A stretch of 31,073 bases of DNA from Bacteroidota bacterium (GTDB lineage: Bacteria; Bacteroidota; Bacteroidia; Flavobacteriales; Weeksellaceae): the NCBI GenBank assembly GCA_023457935.1, contig JAEXBA010000018.1:1-31073 (forward strand), read 5' to 3'. Positions 1-6,428 of the stretch are shown piece by piece. The position numbers and the translations under genes were made by a program. The notes beneath the pieces are model-generated. The model had not been told where the DNA came from. It was given only the letters and a program-made list of their open reading frames with translations, and made no database searches. Positions within the stretch are counted from its first letter, which is position 1; each line of letters starts with the position of its first letter.

Positions 1-241
1 TCACTGTCTGTTCCGCTTTTTCACGGATGGAACAAGTGTTCAGCAAAATTAAATCCGCTTCTTTCACATCCAGAGTTGTGTTATAACCCTGTTCGTTCAG
101 GATGGATGCAACAATCTCAGAATCAGAGAAATTCATCTGACAGCCATAGCTTTCCAGAAAAAGTTTTTTGGAATTTTCAGGTTTTTCAGCAATTGCAAAA
201 GCTTCTCCCTGTTTGGTTTCGTCTATATATTTTTCCTGCAC
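1..241 (-). CDS. miaB: MiaB, tRNA-2-methylthio-N6-dimethylallyladenosine synthase (5' part only)
   Basis: The protein runs off the left edge, so only about 80 N-terminal residues are visible. They contain the UPF0004 methylthiotransferase start: LFLESYGCQMNFSDSE, then ILLNTCSIREKAEQ. The two cysteines seen (YGCQMN and NTCSIR) are the first two of the three that hold the auxiliary 4Fe-4S cluster in this family. The radical-SAM CxxxCxxC motif would lie outside the window. MiaB adds the methylthio group to i6A37 of tRNAs reading UNN codons. The start is a GTG (position 241): the frame is closed by TAA four codons upstream and no ATG precedes the conserved region. The leader carries a -7-like element at 323-330 and a TTTAA-rich repeat. 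MiaE, the next enzyme of the same modification, is encoded at 18985-19563. Confidence 0.93.
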   Translation of the reverse strand, partial: MQEKYIDETKQGEAFAIAEKPENSKKLFLESYGCQMNFSDSEIVASILNEQGYNTTLDVKEADLILLNTCSIREKAEQTV

Positions 242-248
242 GTTTTCG

Positions 249-300
249 GTTTAAGGTTCCGAGTTTAAAGTTTAAGGTTTAACGCTAAACCCTGAACTTG
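249..300. repeat. Degenerate TTTAAGGTT-type repeat in the miaB leader
   Basis: Variants of GTTTAAGGTT / GTTTAAAG recur four or so times in about 50 bases. The segment includes a hairpin GGTTTA-ACGC-TAAACC at 276-291. It falls between the likely miaB promoter (323-330) and its GTG start, so it would be transcribed as the 5' untranslated leader. Its function is unknown. It is too short and irregular to be CRISPR. Confidence 0.45.
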
Positions 301-322
301 TAACTTTGAACAATTTAGTGCG

Positions 323-330
323 CAAAGATA
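323..330 (-). promoter_or_regulatory. Bacteroidota -7 element (TATCTTTG), likely miaB promoter
   Basis: The minus strand reads TATCTTTG, an exact match to the TAnnTTTG -7 consensus of the Bacteroidota primary sigma factor. It sits about 80 bases upstream of the miaB GTG. A TTTG lies further upstream (344-347), but its 13-base spacing is shorter than usual, so only the -7 match is firm. Confidence 0.45.
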
Positions 331-367
331 CAATTTTTTGTGACAAAATGGCAGAAAAGGTTTCTAT

Positions 368-1078
368 TTAGAATTGAAATGCAAGTGGAAGTTTATAATG
401 GGACCTCAGCGTAATATTACGGTGTTTCGCAGGAACCCAAGGATCTTTAATAGATTTAATTGCACTAATAATCATTCTGTTAAAATCCTCATTTGGAGTA
501 GATTCCGCCAATTTAACGTCTTCAATTTTTCCTTCCGTATTTACAACGAAAGTTGCCACAAGCGTAAATCTACCGTTTGCGTTAAAACCGTTTAAATCAA
601 TTCTGTTAGCAATTTTTTTTCTTAACTCATTGAATCCGCCTTTAAATTCAGCACTTGATATCAATTCCGAAGAATCGTAACCCTCTTTATAATTTTCAAA
701 TAAGTCATCCGGAAAAATCCAAAAAGAGGTAAGCGCCGCAACTTTCTGTCCGTTCTCGGTTGCAGGATTCCAGCCTTTCATATATTTTGCAACATTACGG
801 GTCAAATCAAAAGCACACTTATTTTTTTCAGCCATTGCCGGATCTTCATCCTTTACGTATTTAATTGTTGCGTCCGGATAAACAACAATTCTGAAATTAT
901 AATATTCATCCTTATTTTCGCAAGGCTGCATTTTTTTCTCCGTAACAATTTTGTGGAAATCTTTGAAAAACTGGGCGTTTCCACCAACATAATCCGTTTG
1001 ACCTTGAGGATATCGTTCAAGAATCTGCGTTTGAAAAAGAGATGGAAAAACAAAAAGAAATGCGTAAAAATACTTCAT
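368..1078 (-). CDS. Exported protein with two TonB C-terminal-like domains
   Basis: A 236-residue protein with a short hydrophobic N-terminus (about residues 1-18, ending near FQTQ), consistent with export. Two successive segments look like copies of the TonB C-terminal/energy-transducer fold. Residues about 32-130 contain YYNFRIVVYPDATIKYV and end in YMKGWNPATENGQKV. Residues about 148-236 contain GRFTLVATFVVNTEGKIEDV and end in IKDPWVPAKHRN followed by a beta strand. The W-x-PA motif in both halves is typical of this fold. No TM anchor or proline-rich spacer precedes it, so it is not a classical TonB. It is the last of three small exported proteins on this strand, 9 bases after the previous one. 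A periplasmic role is inferred; the function is unknown. Confidence 0.7.
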   Translation of the reverse strand: MKYFYAFLFVFPSLFQTQILERYPQGQTDYVGGNAQFFKDFHKIVTEKKMQPCENKDEYYNFRIVVYPDATIKYVKDEDPAMAEKNKCAFDLTRNVAKYMKGWNPATENGQKVAALTSFWIFPDDLFENYKEGYDSSELISSAEFKGGFNELRKKIANRIDLNGFNANGRFTLVATFVVNTEGKIEDVKLAESTPNEDFNRMIISAIKSIKDPWVPAKHRNITLRSHYKLPLAFQF

Positions 1079-1087
1079 ATTAAAAAA

Positions 1088-1573
1088 TTACAAATCAAAA
1101 TTTTCGGTTCTAAAATTCACTCTTATTCTTAGTTTAGAATCCGTTGCGACACCGTTACAGGTTGCCGTAATCCACTTTTGTTTCATCTGTGCAAACATAA
1201 AATTGAGGTCGCGGTACAAAAGATCACCACTCTGAACTTCAGGTTTGAGGGTAAATTTCTCAAGATTTCCGTTTTCATCAATATTTAAAACAAATTCGAA
1301 AGTTCCGTTTACAGAATAATTTCCCTGATTAATTGTTGATTTCAAAGCATTAAAAAGCATTTGCTTAAAAGCGTTTTCTCCACCCGGAAACTGAGCATAA
1401 TTAGCATTTTCGCATTTTAATCGGTAAAATTCGAGAGGGTTATTTAAATCGAAAGAAACTTGAGCTCTCCCAAATTCGTTGCTGTTTTCTGTAATATCAT
1501 TATCTTCAATAAGATACTGCGACTTCGCAAGAAAACCTCCCATGAAAAGAAGAATGAGAACTAAATTTTTCAT
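1088..1573 (-). CDS. Exported single-domain TonB C-terminal-like protein
   Basis: A 161-residue protein. The frame is open 14 codons further upstream, but the start at 1573 (MKNLVLILLFMGGF) gives a clean signal peptide ending near AKSQ. Residues about 60-161 resemble the TonB_C/energy-transducer fold: FPGGENAFKQML, then NGTFEFVLNIDENGNLEKF, then a KWITATCNG stretch where W-x-PA usually stands, and a final strand RIRVNF. The proline of that motif is replaced. It lies between two other small exported proteins on the same strand (66 and 9 bases away), suggesting a tandem duplication. The function is unknown. Confidence 0.68.
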   Translation of the reverse strand: MKNLVLILLFMGGFLAKSQYLIEDNDITENSNEFGRAQVSFDLNNPLEFYRLKCENANYAQFPGGENAFKQMLFNALKSTINQGNYSVNGTFEFVLNIDENGNLEKFTLKPEVQSGDLLYRDLNFMFAQMKQKWITATCNGVATDSKLRIRVNFRTENFDL

Positions 1574-1639
1574 TGTATAAAAATAAAAAAACTTCACGGT
1601 TTCGGGAAGTTTCATTGTATATTTTTTTGGCTTTATTAT

Positions 1640-2044
1640 CTATCTGCCACTGTTCGCAATTGCAGAACGGAAAGGATCACCTACGCTTAAGTTTGTTCTT
1701 CCGTCAACCTCTTTAGGCGACTGTGAAAAAGCAACTTTCATCTCCACATCATCACTTCCTTCATGTTTTTTTACGCTTCTACCAACCGCTCTCTTCAGTT
1801 CAACTTCAAAGTTTTTATCTGTTTTTGGAAATACTTCGAAATTGGAAATCTGGTTGTCATTCACAGAGAATTTCACCAAAAACTCACCGTTTACCTGAAA
1901 ATTTCTTCCCACTGTATCCAAATTAGACTCTAAAGTCTTTACCATTTTGGTCTGAGAATCATTAGCATTAACAAGCTTAACTACTTTCTGAGAAAAAGCA
2001 AATGCACAAATTGAAAATGCTGCGAATGTGAGTAATTTTTTCAT
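1640..2044 (-). CDS. Small exported protein, probably a diverged TonB C-terminal-like paralogue
   Basis: A 134-residue protein. The start at 2044 (MKKLLTFAAFSICAFAFSQ) is preferred over an upstream in-frame codon because it begins a perfect signal peptide with cleavage after AFSQ. The middle (NGEFLVKFSVNDNQISNFEV) matches the strand-turn-strand pattern of the two downstream neighbours, but the W-x-PA segment is absent, so the relationship is weaker. It is first of the three small exported genes and comes directly after the DUF4276 gene (58-base gap). The function is unknown. Confidence 0.6.
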   Translation of the reverse strand: MKKLLTFAAFSICAFAFSQKVVKLVNANDSQTKMVKTLESNLDTVGRNFQVNGEFLVKFSVNDNQISNFEVFPKTDKNFEVELKRAVGRSVKKHEGSDDVEMKVAFSQSPKEVDGRTNLSVGDPFRSAIANSGR

Positions 2045-2102
2045 GTTGTTGATTTTGATTAATATTAGAAAAAATTTCGGAATCAATTATATTCAAAATA
2101 AT

Positions 2103-2678
2103 TTATATAGGAACAGAAAGCAATTTTATTGCAGAAACGGTTTGTTGAAAGCTAGAAGATTGATTGTCCTCAATAGTCAAAAAATGGGAAACTCTGTTTG
2201 CTAGTTCAATTTTAGGTAAACTTTCATATTTAGAATATTCGGGGATTATTTTTAGCAATTGTTGGCTGGGCTTAACAATATTATCCACATTTCTATATTC
2301 AGATTTGTTTTTATACTGTTGTGAGTTGAATCTTAAATACGCGTCATCTATAGCTAACATGTCACCTAAGAACCAAGCTTCTAATTCCCTACAAACAATT
2401 CTTATTTTATAGTCACAAGAACATTTTTCCTTAACAATCTCATTAAGATAATTTTTAAGTTCTATACAGTTATCATTGTCTTGGTCCCTTGTAATTAGGA
2501 TTTTTGCACCCGGCATTTTACTTATTGATGGCAATGTATTCTTCAGACCCTTTTCCAAGTCCTGTTTTCCTTGGTGGGGATAAATACTAAAATTTAAACC
2601 TGGAACTATTTTAGGAATTATATTGTCGAAAACCTCCTTTATTGACGGCTCTTCGGTAAAAATATGTAACCAAATCAT
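2103..2678 (-). CDS. DUF4276 family TOPRIM-like protein, partner of the adjacent ATPase
   Basis: A 191-residue protein with DUF4276 hallmarks. There is an N-terminal beta strand followed by TEEPSIKEVF (E9/E10, position of the TOPRIM acidic residue), then ITRDQDNDNC (D65, D67, D69, the DxD pair) and CRELEAWFLGD (97-106, the family signature). The family is related to TOPRIM nucleases and has been annotated beside AAA ATPases in many genomes. The frame is open to 2717, but the start at 2678 is chosen because it forms an ATGA overlap with the ATPase stop, has an AAAGGAG 7 bases before it, and begins exactly at the family's first strand. Base composition is low: 15 G+C in 60 at 2281-2340. Nuclease activity is inferred from motifs only. 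Confidence 0.85.
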   Translation of the reverse strand: MIWLHIFTEEPSIKEVFDNIIPKIVPGLNFSIYPHQGKQDLEKGLKNTLPSISKMPGAKILITRDQDNDNCIELKNYLNEIVKEKCSCDYKIRIVCRELEAWFLGDMLAIDDAYLRFNSQQYKNKSEYRNVDNIVKPSQQLLKIIPEYSKYESLPKIELANRVSHFLTIEDNQSSSFQQTVSAIKLLSVPI

Positions 2679-3871
2679 AAATTTGCTCCTTTTATGTAAT
2701 GATTTCTCCACAGCCATCCCAATTGATTATCCCTAGACAGTTCCTTTACTAATTCGTCCGACTTAGCAGCTTGAATAGATGTAAAACCATTCTTCTTAAC
2801 CATAAAAAACAATTCATTTACCTTTAATCCATTTACAAAATCGGGTGAATGTGTAGACACAAAAACCTGACCACCACGTTCAGAGTATTCTCTAATTTCT
2901 TCACATAATTGTAATAATAAATCTGGATGTAAAAAATTTTCCGGCTCTTCAATACATAATAGTGGATGTGGCTCTGGGTCGTGAAGTAAAATCATATAAG
3001 CAAACATTTTAATTGTGCCATCAGAAACATATCTAGATACGAATGGATCCTTAAAGTTTTCATCTTCAAATTTTAATATTATTCTTCCATCTTCTGTTTC
3101 TTTTGCTTCAACCTTTTTAATTCCAGGAATCCTTCGCGGTAACTTCGACAATATTTCATCAAAAATTTGACGATGATAATCATACATATACTTTGTCACT
3201 TGAGCTAAATTATCACCAGTGACAGACAAGTGATTTGAAATTCCCGTATCAGAAATATTTCTTCCATTCTCTATCTTGAAATTAGAAACATACCATTTTT
3301 CTAAAATTGAACGAAATGAACTGATTGCTTTAAATTCCTCAAATTGTCCCAATCCTTTTATTGCTAAAATATCTGGGCTAGTTACCTTTTGACCGACACG
3401 CTTTTCTTTAACATTTTCCTTACCATACTCTTCTTCATTTGTAATCGCCGTTCCCACTCCATTTTTAAAATCTAAAAAGTGCCATGGCTTTCCAGTTCTT
3501 TGACCTCTTCTATATTTAAGAATTTCTCTGTTAATGTACGCCTTACCTTTTTTAAATCCAATATGAATAGAATATGTTATTAATGGAGAATGTTCATCGG
3601 AAATTTGTTCATTTCTAAACTTAATTTCAAATTTTATTAAATCTTTATCAATATTACATCCTCTTGTTATAACCTCTTGGAAACCGCCTCTTTTATTTAA
3701 CGCAATAGTTACATTATTTTGAAGCGCATCACTCAAAAATCCAAAAACATCAAAAAAAGTTGACTTTCCGGAGCCATTTGCACCTAAAAGCACACCCATT
3801 CTTGGCAAATCTTTTATTGCTGCTTTCTTGAAAACTTTAAAGTTTTCAATTGTAATGCTTTCTATTCTCAT
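2675..3871 (-). CDS. AAA_21/ABC-type ATPase (OLD/RecF-like) paired with DUF4276 protein
   Basis: A 398-residue P-loop ATPase of the SMC/RecF/OLD class. Visible motifs are the N-terminal IENFKVF strand, Walker A GANGSGKST (30-38), the ABC-signature-like VSDGT (282-286), Walker B LLCIEEPE (304-311) followed by NFLHPDL, and the switch histidine in STHSPDF (339-345). There is no C-terminal TOPRIM domain; that activity is supplied in trans by the overlapping DUF4276 gene. The protein ends shortly after a LGWLWRNHY stretch. It starts 32 bases after lysA on the same strand in a very AT-rich gap, so it may be read through from lysA or have its own promoter. G+C is low (18/60 at 3001-3060, 17/60 at 3541-3600, versus 27/60 at 4501-4560 in lysA), suggesting acquisition by transfer. 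An anti-phage role is inferred, not shown. Confidence 0.88.
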   Translation of the reverse strand: MRIESITIENFKVFKKAAIKDLPRMGVLLGANGSGKSTFFDVFGFLSDALQNNVTIALNKRGGFQEVITRGCNIDKDLIKFEIKFRNEQISDEHSPLITYSIHIGFKKGKAYINREILKYRRGQRTGKPWHFLDFKNGVGTAITNEEEYGKENVKEKRVGQKVTSPDILAIKGLGQFEEFKAISSFRSILEKWYVSNFKIENGRNISDTGISNHLSVTGDNLAQVTKYMYDYHRQIFDEILSKLPRRIPGIKKVEAKETEDGRIILKFEDENFKDPFVSRYVSDGTIKMFAYMILLHDPEPHPLLCIEEPENFLHPDLLLQLCEEIREYSERGGQVFVSTHSPDFVNGLKVNELFFMVKKNGFTSIQAAKSDELVKELSRDNQLGWLWRNHYIKGANL

Positions 3872-3903
3872 TAAAATTTTTTATAAATATAAAAAAATAA
3901 AAT

Positions 3904-5103
3904 CTACAAAACCTCAATTTGGTTTTTCAACAAATCTTCGAATTCATCACGCTTTCTGATTAAATGCGCTTTTCCATCCAACCACAACACTTCAGCAGGT
4001 TTCAGCCTGGAATTAAAGTTGGAACTCATCTCAAAACCATAAGCTCCGGCATTCCTGAAAACAATTATGTCACCTTCCCTAACCTCATGAATCTTGCGGT
4101 CCCAGGCAAAAGTGTCGGTTTCGCAGATATTCCCCACCACGGTATAAATTCTTTCGGCGCCTTTCGGATTGGAAAGGTTTTCAATAATATGATAGGAATC
4201 GTAAAACATTGGCCGGATTAAATGATTGAAGCCGGAATTTATTCCCACAAAAACCGTTGCTGTGGTCTGCTTGATGACGTTGGCTTTCACTAAAAAATGG
4301 CCGGACTGGCTCACCAGATATTTGCCGGGTTCGAACCAAAGTTCAAATTTCTTTCCGGAAGATTTGGCAAAATCTGAAATTGCTTTTTCCACCTTTTTCC
4401 CCAATGATTTTACATCCGTTTCCATCTCGCCATCCTGATACGGTACTTTGAAACCGCTTCCCATATCCAGATATTTCAGATTCGGAAAATGCTCAGAAAG
4501 CTCAAACATAATTTCCAGACCCTGCAGAAACACATCCGGATCCTTGATTTCGCTTCCGGTATGCATGTGAAGTCCTTCAATATTAAGATTTGTTGATTTC
4601 ATCACACGTTCAATATGACGAAGCTGATGGATGGAAATCCCGAATTTGGAATCGATATGCCCAGTAGATATCTTATAGTTTCCACCGGCAAAAATATGCG
4701 GATTGATGCGGACAAAAATCGGGTACGAATCACCGTATTTATTTCCGAACTGCTCCAAAATCGAAATATTGTCAATGTTGATGTGCACTTTCAGCGCCAT
4801 TGCTTCTTCAATTTCCGCAAGATCTACACAGTTGGGTGTAAAAAGAATACGCTTTGGTGGAAATCCAGCTTTCAGTCCGAGTTTCACTTCGTTGATAGAA
4901 ACACAATCCAGATTGGCGCCCAGATTTTTAACATATTTAAGAATATTGATATTCGTAAGCGCCTTTGCCGCGTAGAAAAATTTTGTGCTTTTGTGAAAGG
5001 ATGAAGTCAGTTTTTCGTACTGGTTTTTAATACTTTCTACATCGTAAACATATACCGGCGTACCGAATTCTTCGGCTATTTTCAATAGGTTTTTATCTGT
5101 CAT
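3904..5103 (-). CDS. lysA: Diaminopimelate decarboxylase
   Basis: A 399-residue PLP enzyme of fold type III that decarboxylates meso-diaminopimelate to L-lysine, the last step of lysine synthesis, in the cytoplasm. Key features: YAAKAL with the PLP lysine K47, the MHTGS loop (180-184), GSGF phosphate-binding glycines (215-218), EPGK (258-261, usually EPGR), active-site Cys in ICETDTFA (C327) and GAYGFEMSSNFN near the C-terminus. Length and motif order are normal for bacterial LysA. The start ATG has a run of A and T before it, as usual here. A -7 element lies at 5155-5162. Confidence 0.96.
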   Translation of the reverse strand: MTDKNLLKIAEEFGTPVYVYDVESIKNQYEKLTSSFHKSTKFFYAAKALTNINILKYVKNLGANLDCVSINEVKLGLKAGFPPKRILFTPNCVDLAEIEEAMALKVHINIDNISILEQFGNKYGDSYPIFVRINPHIFAGGNYKISTGHIDSKFGISIHQLRHIERVMKSTNLNIEGLHMHTGSEIKDPDVFLQGLEIMFELSEHFPNLKYLDMGSGFKVPYQDGEMETDVKSLGKKVEKAISDFAKSSGKKFELWFEPGKYLVSQSGHFLVKANVIKQTTATVFVGINSGFNHLIRPMFYDSYHIIENLSNPKGAERIYTVVGNICETDTFAWDRKIHEVREGDIIVFRNAGAYGFEMSSNFNSRLKPAEVLWLDGKAHLIRKRDEFEDLLKNQIEVL

Positions 5104-5154
5104 TTTTTTGAATCAAAAATTAAATGAGTCAGCCCTCAATGGACTTTCATTAAA

Positions 5155-5162
5155 CAAATTTA
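5155..5162 (-). promoter_or_regulatory. -7 element (TAAATTTG), possible lysA promoter
   Basis: The minus strand reads TAAATTTG, matching TAnnTTTG, about 52 bases upstream of the lysA ATG and within the 71-base gap behind the exonuclease gene. No clear TTTG lies at the -33 distance, so this is a weak call. Confidence 0.35.
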
Positions 5163-5174
5163 TGGATTTACAGT

Positions 5175-6395
5175 TTATTTTGGCAGCGGATAAATTTCCA
5201 CATCATCTTTCAGCAGCGCAAGTTTGAGATCGTTCTGAAGGTCAGCAGTAGTAGAAAGATCAATCTTGAGTTTCTTCACCGTATTTGCACTCAGAATCTG
5301 ATTGTAATACTCGTAAAAGCCGTAAGATTTCAGTTTTCCTTTTTCCCAGATCAGAAACGCTTTTTCTCCGAGATTCTTTCCGGCGATACTCCACAGTTCT
5401 GAGCGGTTTTTCAGGTTAATCTTCTCCGAAAGGACGGAGACATCACTGTATTTTTCTTCTTTTTTGATGAAATTCAGTGCTTTGAGCGCCTGTGTGAACG
5501 ACGAGAATTTCAAAAGCGGCTGCTCATTCGGGTGAAGTGTATTTTTTTCAGCCAGATATTTTCCGTTGCGGTGATAGAGTCCGAAAGGCAGCTTTTCTCT
5601 TTTATGAATGTCTTTGGTTTTCATCATCAGCTTAGCCAGAAGAAGATTTCCGGTGATCTCGAAGTTCACCTGTTCGGTATCTTCCTGAATTTTCTGCCAT
5701 CTTTTTGATTTTGAATTGAACAGTTTTTTTGAAAACTTATTGATATCATCCACAAAATCGGTAAAAAGAATTTTTCCTTCACCGTTTTGGAAATACACAA
5801 TTCCTCTTTCATTAGGCAAATCCTGTGTGAGTTCCCGGATTTTATTGATGTAGGTTTTGGCATTGGTTTCCTCATGCTGTTTCTGGATGATTTCACTGTT
5901 GACATCTTTTACAATCAGCAGTTTAAACAGATCCAGCGTTGCTCTTGCGTCGCCCGCCGCACGGTGATGGTCGGTAAGCGGAATTCCTAGCGACTTAACG
6001 AGTTTCCCAAGCGAGTAACTTTCCGCGTCAGGAATGAGGTGTTTCGCTAAAGGAATCGTATCTAAAGTATTGATTTTGAAATCGTAGCCAAGTCTTTTAA
6101 ACGACTGGCGAAGCATTCTGTAATCAAACTCAATATTATGTCCCACCAAAGTGGTTCCTTCTGTAATTTCAATCACTCTTTTGGCGATTTCGTGAAATTT
6201 CGGAGCAGTTTTGACCATTTTCGGTGAAATTCCGGTCAGTTTTTGTACAAACTGAGTGATTTCTGCTTCGGGATTCACCAGTGAGATAAACTGATCCGTG
6301 ATTTCATGACCGTCATATCTATAAATCGCAATATCAATGATGCATTCCTTGCGGTATCCTCCGCCGTTACTTTCTATGTCGATTACTGAATACAT
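5175..6395 (-). CDS. DEDDh 3'-5' exonuclease (DnaQ-like) fused to a degenerate UvrC N-terminal domain
   Basis: A 406-residue protein. Residues 1-165 form a DnaQ/PolC-epsilon exonuclease with the full DEDDh set: D6 and E8 in VIDIES, D91 in GHNIEFD, H144 and D149 in HRAAGDA. Residues about 200-300 align by eye with the UvrC/Cho GIY-YIG domain (LPNERGIVYFQNGEGKILF). The catalytic YVGK is replaced by FTDF, and the glutamate of the usual ALLLE is missing, so this part should be inactive as a nuclease. The C-terminal 100 residues are unassigned. The frame is open to a GTG at 6422, but the ATG at 6395 starts on the first strand and follows an A-rich leader, so it was chosen. The gene lies 33 bases after the HerA-like ATPase gene, suggesting one operon. 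DNA repair or end processing is inferred. Confidence 0.87.
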   Translation of the reverse strand: MYSVIDIESNGGGYRKECIIDIAIYRYDGHEITDQFISLVNPEAEITQFVQKLTGISPKMVKTAPKFHEIAKRVIEITEGTTLVGHNIEFDYRMLRQSFKRLGYDFKINTLDTIPLAKHLIPDAESYSLGKLVKSLGIPLTDHHRAAGDARATLDLFKLLIVKDVNSEIIQKQHEETNAKTYINKIRELTQDLPNERGIVYFQNGEGKILFTDFVDDINKFSKKLFNSKSKRWQKIQEDTEQVNFEITGNLLLAKLMMKTKDIHKREKLPFGLYHRNGKYLAEKNTLHPNEQPLLKFSSFTQALKALNFIKKEEKYSDVSVLSEKINLKNRSELWSIAGKNLGEKAFLIWEKGKLKSYGFYEYYNQILSANTVKKLKIDLSTTADLQNDLKLALLKDDVEIYPLPK

Positions 6396-6428
6396 TTCTT
6401 TCTTTTTGGCTGCAGCCGCCACCTGCAG

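Noticed and set aside
249..300. CRISPR array
   Set aside because: The repeats are short, imperfect and have no spacers of even length; no cas genes are present.
2679..2717. Longer DUF4276 protein starting at 2717
   Set aside because: It would add 13 basic residues before the family's first strand and lose the ATGA coupling and SD-like leader at 2678.
2045..3903. Flanking direct repeats or integrase marking the ATPase/DUF4276 cassette as a mobile element
   Set aside because: Both junctions are AT-rich, but no matching direct repeat, attachment site or recombinase gene could be found by eye.
4615..5004. 129-codon plus-strand frame opposite lysA
   Set aside because: Complement of the conserved PLP-binding region of lysA; no domain or leader of its own.
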